38,058 nucleotides of DNA from a virus. The stretch is from the IMG/VR virus record IMGVR_UViG_3300025316_000034, positions 1 through 38,058 of that record; one strand, 5' to 3'. The notes under the pieces are model-generated. The model searched no databases and had not been told where the DNA came from. It saw only the letters and a list, made by a program, of their open reading frames with translations. The translations under genes and the position numbers were made by a program. Shown one piece after another: positions 17,194-24,606 of the stretch; within the stretch, counting starts at the first letter, position 1, and every line of letters starts with the position of its first letter.

Positions 17194-17555
17194 TATGCCA
17201 AGAAGCGTAATTTATATAGGGTAGATAGGTAAAGTTGAATAATATTATCAATTAACTGTTGCATTGAAGTATCTGCTTTATCGCAAACATCGTATCGTAC
17301 TGATTCAATCTCGGCAAGTTGCCCTTCTAAAAACTCAATGACATTGCTAGTTTTTTTAGCGGACATTAGGCTAATTGGGCCAATCAAACCATGACGACCT
17401 TGATACGCTTCTGCAAAATCATCAGCAGCTTCAATAATTTCGTCATAAAACTTGTTTAAAGCTTTATGTTTTGAGTAGCTACGGGTGTTCAGATGAACGG
17501 AATGAGTCACATCACGAGCTAAAAACAAGATTCCTACAAAATCGGCGGCTTTCAT
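17193..17555 (-). CDS. Dps/ferritin-like helical protein (DUF5856-type)
   Basis: A 120-residue, all-helical protein. Residues 18-55 read H18-x2-H21 L ... SKH30KALNKFYDEI ... DDFAEAYQGRHG, which follows the spacing of Dps ferroxidase helices (two His, then an acidic helix ending near AER-like sequence). It also matches what I remember of DUF5856, a family known from marine phages. The C-terminal IIQLYLSTLYKLRFLA is strongly conserved-looking. It sits between the portal (overlap of four bases) and small structural genes. It may coat or protect DNA, bind metal, or be a virion protein; these roles are inference. Confidence 0.5.
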   Translation of the reverse strand: MKAADFVGILFLARDVTHSVHLNTRSYSKHKALNKFYDEIIEAADDFAEAYQGRHGLIGPISLMSAKKTSNVIEFLEGQLAEIESVRYDVCDKADTSMQQLIDNIIQLYLSTLYKLRFLA

Positions 17556-19849
17556 TGTGGCATCCCTTGTGGTGGCTCATTTGGCTCTTGTTGCTCATTT
17601 AGCCCTTGTGCTTCAGGGGCTTCGCCTGGCTCTTGCATCATTCCTTGCGGTGGTTGGCCTTGTGGCTGTTCCATTTGCTGTTCTTTAGCTTCTTCTTCTT
17701 GCATATCTTGCGAAGTATCGCGTTGCATTTCAGTCACTAAATCGCCAGTAGTCATCATGCCATGTACGGTGCCCAACACAATGTCTTGGATCTGCTCAGG
17801 AGTCATAGCGGCAGCCATAGCAACAGCCCGCTTGGTTTCAGCGTCATACAGCTTGATCTGCGCTTCAAAGTCTTTACGCTCCAAGTCCTGCATTTCGATT
17901 GATTGGCTGACATTCTGCAACATTTTGTGCATTGCGTCCATTTCGCCAGACATAGCTTGAATTTGTTGTTGAGCCGCAGCCAAGGCTGGATCTTCGTCGC
18001 CAACGGCAAGCAATTTCGGATCAATCGTTTTAGCCAAACGCTCAGATAACTCTTGGGCGCCAGGCCAATCCATATTTTTAACAAATAGATCGCCAGCCAC
18101 TTTCCATAGCTCAGGATTACCTTGAAGAATCTGAGCCATTGCATCCATAGCTTCTTGACGCTTAGTCATGTAGCCTGGGCCTGTAGTAGCCACGACATCA
18201 TAGACACCAACACTCGGATTGTAGATTTTTTCAACCACAATGCCTTGTTGGTCAACGATTTTCTTCACTGGCTCAGGCTGGTCTGGGTTGATCTTTGCCA
18301 TAGACACTTCGCCATCCACACCTACGATGCGAGCAACGCGCTCTGTATCGTAAATCTTAGGGATGAGGTCGATTAACTGACGGGTTGCAAAGCGAATTGC
18401 TTTAGTCAGGTTATCGCCATAATGGTAAGTACCTACATCGCCTTGTTTCTCGCGAGCCATAATAGCTTTACCCGAGCGTTCGTTGCTTGTGGCGCCTAAG
18501 CTCGAGTCATACTGTCCAGTAGTGGACTTGATATCATCAGACGCGCCCATTTTGGCTTGAATAAGACCAGTTTGTGCCAAAGGTGGGGCTGCGCGTTGTG
18601 GAAGGGGTAATGTGCTACCCAATCCATCAGTTACGTCAGGGTTTACCTCTAAATACGGCCAATTGGTCGTGTTAGCGGTTTTCCATTGTTGTTCATAGCC
18701 TTCAAATTGACCGCCATAACCGATAAACGGTGCTTTTGGAGCCAAAGCAAGCATTTCTGCCTCTTGAGATACCCAGTAGTTGTACATACGTTGTGCATCT
18801 TTGGCATTTCTGACCAATCCTGACACATAAATGCGACCATCTACTTCAAATTCATTACCAATGACACGAATGACAGGGATCCATTTACCCGCCCATACTT
18901 GTTCTTGTAGCACTTCATAGCCATTGGACTTCATCCACATGACCTTTTTAACATCCACAGTACGAGTTTTGACCGGTTTTAGCCCATGCTGCTTCATTTG
19001 CTTATCTTCAGGGCTGCCTTCGTAAAACGCTTGATTGCCTGGGTACAAATTAAGCTTAGTCGGGGTGTGCGTATAGTAGAAATACTCAACAATACGAATT
19101 GTGTTTTCATTAATCCATTGGGACAGGGAATCATCACCTACACCTTGGGACATAATGGATGTGATGGGCGCGGCATCAGGATACTGACGCTCGTACGCAT
19201 CTTTTTCAATATCTTGGCTAATGAAACACCATTCAGCGTCGCAACCAGCAGGGTCTTGGATCATCGGATCCATGTACACGCTAAATGCGTTACGAATACG
19301 ACCTAAGCGGATGTCTTGGTCAAAAGAGTTATCGGTACAAAACTCGGTCAAAATACGGAAGTACCCTTCGCCGTAGGTCACTTGGTTTTCGCAAGCCGTG
19401 TCATAGACTACATCGGAGTCAGACATATACTCGATATGGCGAACCATACCTTCAAAAATTTCCGCTACTTCTACATCGCCTTTGTCGTCCGCAGGGATCA
19501 CTTTTCCAGAGGGTCGATTTTGACGTTGTTCGTTTGTTACTTGTTTGACGTGCTGAGGCAGCTTATTGATCGTAAGGCAAGGTCTTGCGTTAATGGTCTG
19601 TCCTTGGACAGATCCGCGAGTTGCCAATACGTCAGCAGGCCATTGCCATTGGTTATCTGGAGAACCAGCCATAAACCGAAGGTCATCTAACTCGTCCTCA
19701 CGGGACTCAGAGTACGCAGACATTGCCATTTGAAAGCGATGGCGCATCGTTGAAAGCGTGTCAGACTGCTCATTTGGAGTAGTGGTGGGATTACTACCTG
19801 TGTCGGCTACTTTGCCGACGATATTCATGCTAGTCTGATCGTAACCCAT
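17552..19849 (-). CDS. Portal protein, P22 gp1-like
   Basis: A 765-residue protein; P22 gp1 is 725 residues. Residues about 35-330 form the portal core, with RHRFQMAMSAYSESREDELD followed by the LRFMAGSPDNQWQWP segment common to this family, and a clip/stem region around 440-560. The last ~120 residues are a Gln/Met/Glu-rich helical tail (QQMEQPQGQPPQGMMQ), like the barrel extension of P22 portals. It forms the dodecameric ring through which DNA is pumped. The start at 19849 is preferred over 19828 because AGGGA lies eight bases upstream. It overlaps the GroES-like gene by 20 bases. Confidence 0.88.
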   Translation of the reverse strand: MGYDQTSMNIVGKVADTGSNPTTTPNEQSDTLSTMRHRFQMAMSAYSESREDELDDLRFMAGSPDNQWQWPADVLATRGSVQGQTINARPCLTINKLPQHVKQVTNEQRQNRPSGKVIPADDKGDVEVAEIFEGMVRHIEYMSDSDVVYDTACENQVTYGEGYFRILTEFCTDNSFDQDIRLGRIRNAFSVYMDPMIQDPAGCDAEWCFISQDIEKDAYERQYPDAAPITSIMSQGVGDDSLSQWINENTIRIVEYFYYTHTPTKLNLYPGNQAFYEGSPEDKQMKQHGLKPVKTRTVDVKKVMWMKSNGYEVLQEQVWAGKWIPVIRVIGNEFEVDGRIYVSGLVRNAKDAQRMYNYWVSQEAEMLALAPKAPFIGYGGQFEGYEQQWKTANTTNWPYLEVNPDVTDGLGSTLPLPQRAAPPLAQTGLIQAKMGASDDIKSTTGQYDSSLGATSNERSGKAIMAREKQGDVGTYHYGDNLTKAIRFATRQLIDLIPKIYDTERVARIVGVDGEVSMAKINPDQPEPVKKIVDQQGIVVEKIYNPSVGVYDVVATTGPGYMTKRQEAMDAMAQILQGNPELWKVAGDLFVKNMDWPGAQELSERLAKTIDPKLLAVGDEDPALAAAQQQIQAMSGEMDAMHKMLQNVSQSIEMQDLERKDFEAQIKLYDAETKRAVAMAAAMTPEQIQDIVLGTVHGMMTTGDLVTEMQRDTSQDMQEEEAKEQQMEQPQGQPPQGMMQEPGEAPEAQGLNEQQEPNEPPQGMPQ

Positions 19850-20117
19850 CTAATATCCCTATAATATCGCCTTCGCGCATCATTAATAGTTCTTCACCAT
19901 CGACGGTGACCTTTTGCCCGGAAAATTCACCGAATAGCACATGGTCGCCATCTTTGACGCTCATAGGCTCAAGGAACCCTTTTGGGTTCTTTTTACCTTC
20001 ACCAATTGCCACAATGATACCGCTAAATAACTTGCTTTGGGGTAAAACAATTAATTCAGATAATTTTTCTGTGTCTTGACGAATCAAGACACAGTTACTT
20101 AATGGTTTTAGGCTCAT
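19830..20117 (-). CDS. GroES-like co-chaperonin (Cpn10)
   Basis: A 95-residue protein matching the length and pattern of GroES (97 residues). It opens with PLSNCVLIRQDTEKLSE, corresponding to the GroES N-terminal strand, and continues with LIVLP, matching the IVL tripeptide of the mobile loop that docks to GroEL. Then come SGIIVAIGEGKKNPKG, VKDGDHVLFGEFSGQKVTVD and a C-terminal GEELLMMREGDIIGIL. It lies between terminase and portal, so it is expressed with head genes. No GroEL partner is encoded, so it likely works with host GroEL to fold the coat or other virion proteins. Confidence 0.85.
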   Translation of the reverse strand: MSLKPLSNCVLIRQDTEKLSELIVLPQSKLFSGIIVAIGEGKKNPKGFLEPMSVKDGDHVLFGEFSGQKVTVDGEELLMMREGDIIGILDGLRSD

Positions 20118-20323
20118 TTTTTCTTTGCGAGAATTTTGTTTGCTTTGGTATCAATTTTGGATTTGCTTGATGGCGATAGTTTGCCAGCTTTCACTTCTTG
20201 GCTTGCACGGGCTTTCGCATTTGCAGCGTGGGCGCGGTCAGGCATGGGATATTTACGCTCGCCTGGCATACCAAACTCGGATTTAGCCAAAGAATTACGT
20301 GTTTTAGTAGGTAACTTAGCCAT
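20114..20323 (-). CDS. Small basic phage protein, function unknown
   Basis: A 69-residue, Lys/Ala-rich protein (FGMPGERKYPMPDRAHAANA, then ARASQEVKAGKLSPSSK). The PGERKYPMPDRAHAANA segment is a recurrent phage motif close to terminase genes. It is coupled upstream by TAATG with the 49-residue gene and downstream by ATGA with the GroES-like gene. It may bind nucleic acid, or be a minor virion protein; the evidence does not distinguish these. Confidence 0.6.
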   Translation of the reverse strand: MAKLPTKTRNSLAKSEFGMPGERKYPMPDRAHAANAKARASQEVKAGKLSPSSKSKIDTKANKILAKKK

Positions 20324-20537
20324 TATTTTTTTCCTTTGCTTTTGCTTTTAGAGGCTTGGGCTTTTTCGCTGTAGGCGATGGCGACCGCTTGCTTGACGGG
20401 TTTACCGGCTTTGACTTCTGCGCGAATGTTCGACTTGAAGGCTTCTTTGCTGGTGCTTTTTTTGAGAGGCATGGTTGCTCCTTGAGTTTAGGCTTTTTAC
20501 GGCCAAAGTTAAAAAGTTCTAAAACAGTTTTCCACAT
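20316..20537 (-). CDS. Alternative overlapping frame downstream of terminase (73 codons)
   Basis: An ATG at 20537 sits one base after the terminase stop with GGGGAG eight bases upstream, a good translation signal. The product would start MWKTVLELFNFGRKKPKLKE and continue as Lys/Pro/Ser-rich low complexity, overlapping nearly all of the 49-residue gene in a different frame. The first ~22 residues look like protein; the rest looks like an out-of-frame shadow. Possibilities: a genuine overlapping gene, a leader that couples terminase to the 49-residue gene, or a degraded gene. I cannot decide between them. Confidence 0.35.
   Translation of the reverse strand: MWKTVLELFNFGRKKPKLKEQPCLSKKAPAKKPSSRTFAQKSKPVNPSSKRSPSPTAKKPKPLKAKAKEKNNG
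20323..20472 (-). CDS. Small basic MPLKK-family phage protein
   Basis: A 49-residue gene read from the ATG at 20472, preceded by a perfect AAGGAG at six bases. The protein begins MPLKKSTSKEAFKSNIRAEV and continues GKPVKQAVAIAYSEKA with a Lys/Ser-rich tail. The MPLKK ... GKPxKQAVAIA pattern is common in tiny phage and bacterial proteins. Its TAA overlaps the next ATG (TAATG). A longer reading frame in another register covers the same DNA (20316-20537), but this frame has the better start and a familiar sequence. Confidence 0.8.
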   Translation of the reverse strand: MPLKKSTSKEAFKSNIRAEVKAGKPVKQAVAIAYSEKAQASKSKSKGKK

Positions 20538-20538
20538 A

Positions 20539-22068
20539 TTAGCTCCCCATCCATGAGTTAAGGGCTGCGCTTTGCGATTGATACGTTTGTTTACGGATTG
20601 TAGTACGACTTTCACGGTTTGCAACAGGAAACGCAAAGGTCAGCGCTATAGCGTCTGCACTGTCTGGGCTGGCTAATCCACGCGCTTTCATGTCTTTTTT
20701 GGACTCCAAGTAGATGGCGCCCTTAGAGTCAGGCTTCATCAGCGGGCTAATCAGGTCAGTCTTGAGCGTTTTTTCCTTGGGGATGGATGCGTTCTTGAGC
20801 CAATCCTTCATCTGCCCCCATATCTGCGCCCTCATGTTGCCGTACATCATGGGGTTGCGGCTCTTATTGGCAAAGTTCACACCCCGTATCTTGTAGCGTT
20901 GTTCTTTGAGTCGGTCAACCACACCTGCGCCAAGACCACCTTCGTCAATGGCTACGACTGCTGGGCTGTACTGCTCAATGGCTTCAATCACATGGCCGAC
21001 CACTACCATCGTATCGTCGCCCTTAAACTTGCGAATCTCTACGATGTCCCTGCCCTGGCGCACAGCGATGACGGTTGAGTCAGAACCAAAGCGGGCTGGG
21101 TCAACGCCAATGACGATGGGCGCGGAGTCGTCTTGCCATTTGTCCCGTTTCATGGCGTCATCTACTAGCGTTGACGATATGAACTGATCGTCACCTTCTG
21201 AGGGGAACGAACCGTACACTTCAACGTGCGCTTGGTAGGAGTCAGGGCCATATTCTTCAATGATCTGGTTATACACGTTCTTATCGGTGCCTTCGACATC
21301 CCTAGCGTCTACCTGCCTAGATTGCCAAAAGTCACGCTTGCTACCTTCAATGGCTTCATAGAAGTAGCCTGTATTGCGACGTGGGTTAGAAAAGCAACAC
21401 CAGAAACGGTTGGGTGTGTTCTCTGTAAAGAAGCCACTGGTTACCGCCCAAATCGAGTCGTCAATACCGCTGGCCTCATCGAACACGACCATTACCCCAT
21501 CGTAGTTATGCACACCGGCGAACGAGTCGGGGTTCTCAGCCGACCACAGCCGTCCTTCTAAGTTCCAGTAGCGGGTGCCTTTCTTAAGGTCACGCTCGAC
21601 TAGTTCAGTCAGCCACTTAGCAGGCATTACGCGGGTGGCGCTGATCTCCCACCAGTGGGTGTTGATCGACATGGACGACCACTTAGTGATCTCAGCCCAA
21701 GTGACACTGCGTAGCTGGCTTTCGCTGTTAGCGGACACAATGACTGTCGAGCCAATGCGCGTAGTCATCATCCACAGTACTAGCCAACTGACGAGGGCTG
21801 ACTTACCAATACCACGCCCAGAGGCGATAGCCAAACGTAGTACGTCAAAGTCCAGCTTGCCGTTGTTCGCTTTGATATGCTCGCCTAGGTCGTTCAACAC
21901 CTGACGCTGCCACTTACGTGGGCCAGTGAAGTGTTCTAGCGGTGTACCCGCTTGTCCCCAAGGAAACGCAAACATCACAAACGCTAGCGGGTTGTCTTTG
22001 ATGCTTGGCGACCAAAGCCGCGCCATGAGTTCTTGTTCATCTTGCGCGGAATAGCGGGTAGTTTGCAT
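20539..22068 (-). CDS. Terminase large subunit
   Basis: A 509-residue packaging motor and nuclease. The ATPase has a Walker A at residues 83-90 (SGRGIGKS), a Walker B at 192-198 (VMVVFDE) and a coupling motif near 224-229. The nuclease (RNase H fold) has D323 in VIGVDPARFGSD, D375 in VAIDEGG and D469/D472 in ASPDSADAIAL. Length agrees with P22 gp2 (499). It cuts concatemers and pumps DNA into the portal, most likely by headful packaging given the P22-type head. It follows the 151-residue gene with a one-base overlap. Confidence 0.92.
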   Translation of the reverse strand: MQTTRYSAQDEQELMARLWSPSIKDNPLAFVMFAFPWGQAGTPLEHFTGPRKWQRQVLNDLGEHIKANNGKLDFDVLRLAIASGRGIGKSALVSWLVLWMMTTRIGSTVIVSANSESQLRSVTWAEITKWSSMSINTHWWEISATRVMPAKWLTELVERDLKKGTRYWNLEGRLWSAENPDSFAGVHNYDGVMVVFDEASGIDDSIWAVTSGFFTENTPNRFWCCFSNPRRNTGYFYEAIEGSKRDFWQSRQVDARDVEGTDKNVYNQIIEEYGPDSYQAHVEVYGSFPSEGDDQFISSTLVDDAMKRDKWQDDSAPIVIGVDPARFGSDSTVIAVRQGRDIVEIRKFKGDDTMVVVGHVIEAIEQYSPAVVAIDEGGLGAGVVDRLKEQRYKIRGVNFANKSRNPMMYGNMRAQIWGQMKDWLKNASIPKEKTLKTDLISPLMKPDSKGAIYLESKKDMKARGLASPDSADAIALTFAFPVANRESRTTIRKQTYQSQSAALNSWMGS

Positions 22069-22523
22069 TATTGTGCTGGCATATTGAGCAAGACGTTTGG
22101 CTCAACCTTTTGAAAATACTGTTGAAGGGCAGGCGCAGGCATATTTTGTAAATTGTAATCTGAAGGTGTAAACACAGTCTGACCTTGCGGTGTTTCTGAC
22201 CAAGTACCACCAGGCGTATCAGGCGAATGAAATTGACTTTGGTCGCTAAACGTCGGATGGTTTGGTTTCTTAAACGTATCTGTACCATGCCCATTCTCAG
22301 CCATACCCGCGCCAGACTTCCAAAAGCCACGCAGATCATAGTCGTACAGATCCTTAATCTTGCCTGTTTTATCAGCCCATGCCATAAACGCTTTTTCTTC
22401 TTTTGGCGACAACTTAGTGTTGTGCGTTGCGGTAAAGTCAAAAGGATCTATTTCGTTCTGAGGCGCTGTCGCTAATACGTTTAGCGCATTGACGGGCGCA
22501 GGCGCCAGTGCATTAGTAGCCAT
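22068..22523 (-). CDS. Conserved phage protein next to terminase, function unknown
   Basis: A 151-residue protein. Residues 38-105 contain LSPKEEKAFMAWADKTG, LYDYDLRGFWKSG, then NGHGTDTFKKPNHPTFSDQS and PGGTWSETPQG, a domain that recurs in many phage proteins near packaging or tail genes without a known role. The ends are Pro/Ala-rich and probably disordered. It overlaps both terminase genes by one base (22523 and 22068), so it is made with them. It may be a packaging accessory or virion protein. Confidence 0.6.
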   Translation of the reverse strand: MATNALAPAPVNALNVLATAPQNEIDPFDFTATHNTKLSPKEEKAFMAWADKTGKIKDLYDYDLRGFWKSGAGMAENGHGTDTFKKPNHPTFSDQSQFHSPDTPGGTWSETPQGQTVFTPSDYNLQNMPAPALQQYFQKVEPNVLLNMPAQ

Positions 22524-22987
22524 TACGCTGCTTTCTTTTGTTTAGTGGTTAGTCGTGCATTTGGCACCTCAGTATAGGTTACGCTCTCAGGCTCGGTGTG
22601 AGTGAGGGCGTCGATGACGCGGGTTTGCGCTTGCTCGAGAGCAGCGGTGATGGAGATGCGCTGTTCGACGTCGATGGATAGTTGTTGTTTGGCAACCCAT
22701 CCGTGGACGTTTTGCAAGATTGCGAGGGCTGCACGGGAGTCACCGTTTTGTGCAGCAGTATGCAAGAGTTCGCTAGCTTCATATTCACCTTCGGCTCTGC
22801 CTGTTAATTCTGCCCATTCAGCAATCGGATCAAACTGTACTAACTGACGATATTCGGTGGGGAGCATACCAGCTGCTAACGCCAACGAATCTCCCTTAAG
22901 GCCGAGCTTGGCGGCTTTCTTGATTGCTTCAAGCCGTGACTCTGTAGCTTGCAGCTTACGAGGTTCATAAGGAAAGGATACAAACAT
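22523..22987 (-). CDS. Terminase small subunit (probable)
   Basis: A 154-residue protein at the head of the late operon. Residues 20-50 look like a helix-turn-helix (KKAAKLGLKGDSLALAAGM followed by LPTEYRQL), followed by helical oligomerisation segments (AQNGDSRAALAILQNVHGWV) and a basic tail (RLTTKQKKAA). P22 gp3 is 162 residues. It should recognise the pac site and start packaging. No clear SD precedes the ATG; the GTGAT inverted repeat lies four bases upstream of the start. Confidence 0.7.
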   Translation of the reverse strand: MFVSFPYEPRKLQATESRLEAIKKAAKLGLKGDSLALAAGMLPTEYRQLVQFDPIAEWAELTGRAEGEYEASELLHTAAQNGDSRAALAILQNVHGWVAKQQLSIDVEQRISITAALEQAQTRVIDALTHTEPESVTYTEVPNARLTTKQKKAA

Positions 22988-22990
22988 AGC

Positions 22991-23003
22991 GTGATGTTAT
23001 CAC
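22991..23003. promoter_or_regulatory. Operator-like inverted repeat before terminase
   Basis: GTGAT-gtt-ATCAC is a perfect 5-bp inverted repeat with a 3-base spacer, four bases upstream of the terminase small subunit start. A related half, GTGATAAC, occurs near 23620 at the other side of the region. It could be a repressor site or overlap a promoter. Short repeats arise by chance. Confidence 0.3.
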
Positions 23004-23292
23004 TATTCAATAAAAGGGCATAGGGGCTATCTGCATAAAAAATAAAAATTGTTCGTGATACCTCCGCAGCAGACCGGCTGTTAGCCAAGGCCCTAGGGGG
23101 GGGGTCTAAAAAATAGGCAAGAAGTTTCAGGCTAGGGGTTTACCCTTACTTTACAGCTCGGGGATTGTCTGTCATGTAGCCATGTAGTCATCTTAATTTG
23201 GGCGCGGTCATTGTTTCCCTTTTCCCTTTTTTATTTTGGGCGCGTGGCTAATGGCCTGGGGATTGTCTGTCATGTAGTCAAATAGTTTTTAG

Positions 23293-23362
23293 ATGACTAC
23301 ATGACCTACAATTTTTGGCATGGCGCTGGGGGCGCTCTTGAAAATGTAGGTCATGTAGTCAT
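23293..23362. repeat. Perfect 18-bp inverted repeat
   Basis: ATGACTACATGACCTACA (23293-23310) is the exact reverse complement of 23345-23362, separated by 34 bases. It is built from two facing iteron copies and could form a cruciform or a strong RNA hairpin. Confidence 0.85.
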
Positions 23363-23403
23363 ATAGTCACGCGAAAATAATCGCTGGCTTATAACATTGT
23401 ATG

Positions 23404-23415
23404 TAAGTACTTACT
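23404..23415. repeat. 12-bp palindrome in the AT-rich core
   Basis: GTAAGTACTTAC is a perfect palindrome at the left border of the AT-rich segment (ATATATACAAATTAGC follows). It may be a dimeric protein site or chance. Confidence 0.45.
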
Positions 23416-23660
23416 AACATATATACAAATTAGCTATATATCTATAATTAATGACTACATGACCGACAAACCCCAAAAATCCTAGGCTTTATAAGCCGCC
23501 GCGCCCAGGTCATGCAATGACTACAAATTGACTACAAATTGACTACATGACCGACAAATCCCGCCCGCGTTGTTTATTTTCAATAAACTGTAAATAAATT
23601 GTTTACGCTCTCTATTTTTGTGATAACCTAACCATCCCTTCGGGGAAAACAAGAAACTTA

Positions 23661-23679
23661 ACTAAAGTAAAGGTAAAAA
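23661..23679 (+). promoter_or_regulatory. Shared early leader with Shine-Dalgarno, copy 1
   Basis: ACTAAAGTAAAGGTAAAAA directly precedes the ATG at 23682 (two bases between). The same 19 bases precede 25310, and its first 13 bases precede the minus-strand gene starting at 34288. It contains the AAAGG SD. Conservation beyond the SD suggests an additional role. Confidence 0.75.
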
Positions 23680-23681
23680 CG

Positions 23682-23981
23682 ATGCACACTCTCACAAAAA
23701 CCCTAGTTTTTAACACTGGCCGCCAGTATTCCGAAGCCGGTCAACGTATCGCCGCCGCTCAATTGGACGACGGCAGCATTCTATTTGTTGATATTGATCG
23801 CGGCCTTGAGTATCTAATAGCGCCAGGCGCTGCTAGTTTTACGCAAGATTCAATAATGGCCGCTTATGATCGCGGCGGTTTGGATTTTATAGAGCACTGG
23901 CGCGCTGGCCCTGCTATGGATCGAAATATTCAGCTCGCTGAAGAGCTAAGCGCGGCAGCTGCTGCACAAGGGGCAAAATAA
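23682..23981 (+). CDS. Unknown early protein, 99 residues
   Basis: First gene of the rightward GC-richer operon, behind the ACTAAAGTAAAGG leader. The protein has a beta-rich first half (IAAAQLDDGSILFVDIDRGL) and a helical second half (RNIQLAEELSAAAAAQ) with no membrane segment or known motif. Its TAA overlaps the next ATG (TAATG at 23979-23983). Being the first gene beside the origin-like region, it may be an early host-takeover or regulatory protein, but nothing in the sequence fixes this. Confidence 0.6.
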   Translation: MHTLTKTLVFNTGRQYSEAGQRIAAAQLDDGSILFVDIDRGLEYLIAPGAASFTQDSIMAAYDRGGLDFIEHWRAGPAMDRNIQLAEELSAAAAAQGAK

Positions 23982-24085
23982 TGCGCGGCCCTAAATTATC
24001 CGAGATTTTATTAAGCTGCGCCCTGGGCGCAATTCTAGGCGCTGGCCTAATGACAATTTACATTCTACGCACTGGGGGATTTTAA
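23981..24085 (+). CDS. 34-residue single-span membrane peptide
   Basis: The ATG overlaps the preceding stop (TAATG), and the next gene starts two bases after this stop. The peptide MRGPKLSEILLSCALGAILG continues AGLMTIYILRTGGF: a short basic start and one hydrophobic stretch (about residues 9-29). This fits a small inner-membrane protein. Coupling on both sides supports it being real; the function is unknown. Confidence 0.6.
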   Translation: MRGPKLSEILLSCALGAILGAGLMTIYILRTGGF

Positions 24086-24087
24086 TC

Positions 24088-24606
24088 ATGGCTTACATGA
24101 ATCAGGAAAAGAAAAGCATTATCAAGGCCGCAATGGATAAAGTACTTAAGGCCCGCGGGTTTAAGTATTCGCTGCGCGTAGAAAATCACATGGCGATCGC
24201 TTGCACAATAAGCGCCGGCCCAGTGGATCTAATCGCTAATTTTAGGGATAAGACCGGGAAAACTTTCGAGCTGCCGGGCCATGATAAGGGCCATATGCAA
24301 GTTAATTTGTATTGGTTAGAGGATCATTTTAGCGGCGAAGCGCTGCAGGTGCTGCAGGAATGCGCCCAGGCGCTCAAGGCCGCCGGATATTATGATCGCA
24401 GCGACGCAATGACGGATTATTTTGATACGGCCTACTATATGCATTTAAATATAGGCGGCTGGGATAAACCTTACAAAATCACGGCGCGCACAATGCGACA
24501 AAGCGCCGCGGCCATAACAGAAGAGGCCATAAAGGCCAAAATTCGCGCCCAGGGCTGCAGCTCTGAATTTTTGAATAATCAATTTATTGTGAAGGTAATC
24601 AACTAA
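24088..24606 (+). CDS. Unknown conserved-looking early protein, 172 residues
   Basis: The N-terminus is helix then strand (KKSIIKAAMDKVLKARGFKY, then SLRVENHMAIACTIS and GPVDLI). The centre is GHMQVNLYWLEDHFSGEAL and the C-terminal half has YDRSDAMTDYFDTAYYMHLN followed by IGGWDKPYKI. The YDRSD ... DYFDxxYYxHLNIG pattern recalls small phage and plasmid accessory proteins of unknown function (loosely like the LPD29-type polyvalent domains), but I cannot name it. There is no signal peptide. It overlaps the next gene by one base (TAATG). Confidence 0.6.
   Translation: MAYMNQEKKSIIKAAMDKVLKARGFKYSLRVENHMAIACTISAGPVDLIANFRDKTGKTFELPGHDKGHMQVNLYWLEDHFSGEALQVLQECAQALKAAGYYDRSDAMTDYFDTAYYMHLNIGGWDKPYKITARTMRQSAAAITEEAIKAKIRAQGCSSEFLNNQFIVKVIN

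Larger units (their letters stand above)
23161..23562. repeat. TGACTACATGAC iteron-like repeats, six main copies in both orientations
   Basis: The core TGACTACATGACcGACAAA appears forward at 23294-23311, 23452-23474 and 23540-23562, and reversed at 23161-23179, 23259-23280 and 23345-23361. Copies at 23452 and 23540 share the same flank (ACAAAnCCC), and those at 23161 and 23259 share the reverse flank GGGATTGTCTGTC. Extra 11-bp partial copies (TGACTACAAAT) are tandem at 23518-23539. This density suggests binding sites for a phage initiator or regulator. Confidence 0.85.
22988..23681. other. 694-bp non-coding control region (candidate origin)
   Basis: The only long gene-free stretch, between the leftward late operon and the rightward small-gene operon. 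From left to right it holds the inverted repeat at 22991-23003, a G9 tract at 23096-23104, two TTTGGGCGCG copies (23197-23206 and 23235-23244), the TGACTACATGAC repeats (23161-23562), an AT-rich core (about 23398-23452) and the ACTAAAGTAAAGG leader next to the first rightward gene. I see no protein of merit and no tRNA. Direct repeats plus an AT-rich segment are typical of iteron-type origins; that function is inferred. Confidence 0.6.

Noticed and set aside
22876-23088. Minus-strand frame running from the control region into the terminase small subunit
   Set aside because: Overlaps the better frame, no SD, unlikely composition.
23040-23104. tRNA or attachment-site remnant
   Set aside because: GC-rich sequence and a G9 tract, but no cloverleaf or T-loop pattern could be traced and there is no integrase.
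23518-23562. CRISPR-like tandem repeats
   Set aside because: The tandem unit is 11 bp with no spacers and belongs to the iteron family; there are no cas genes.
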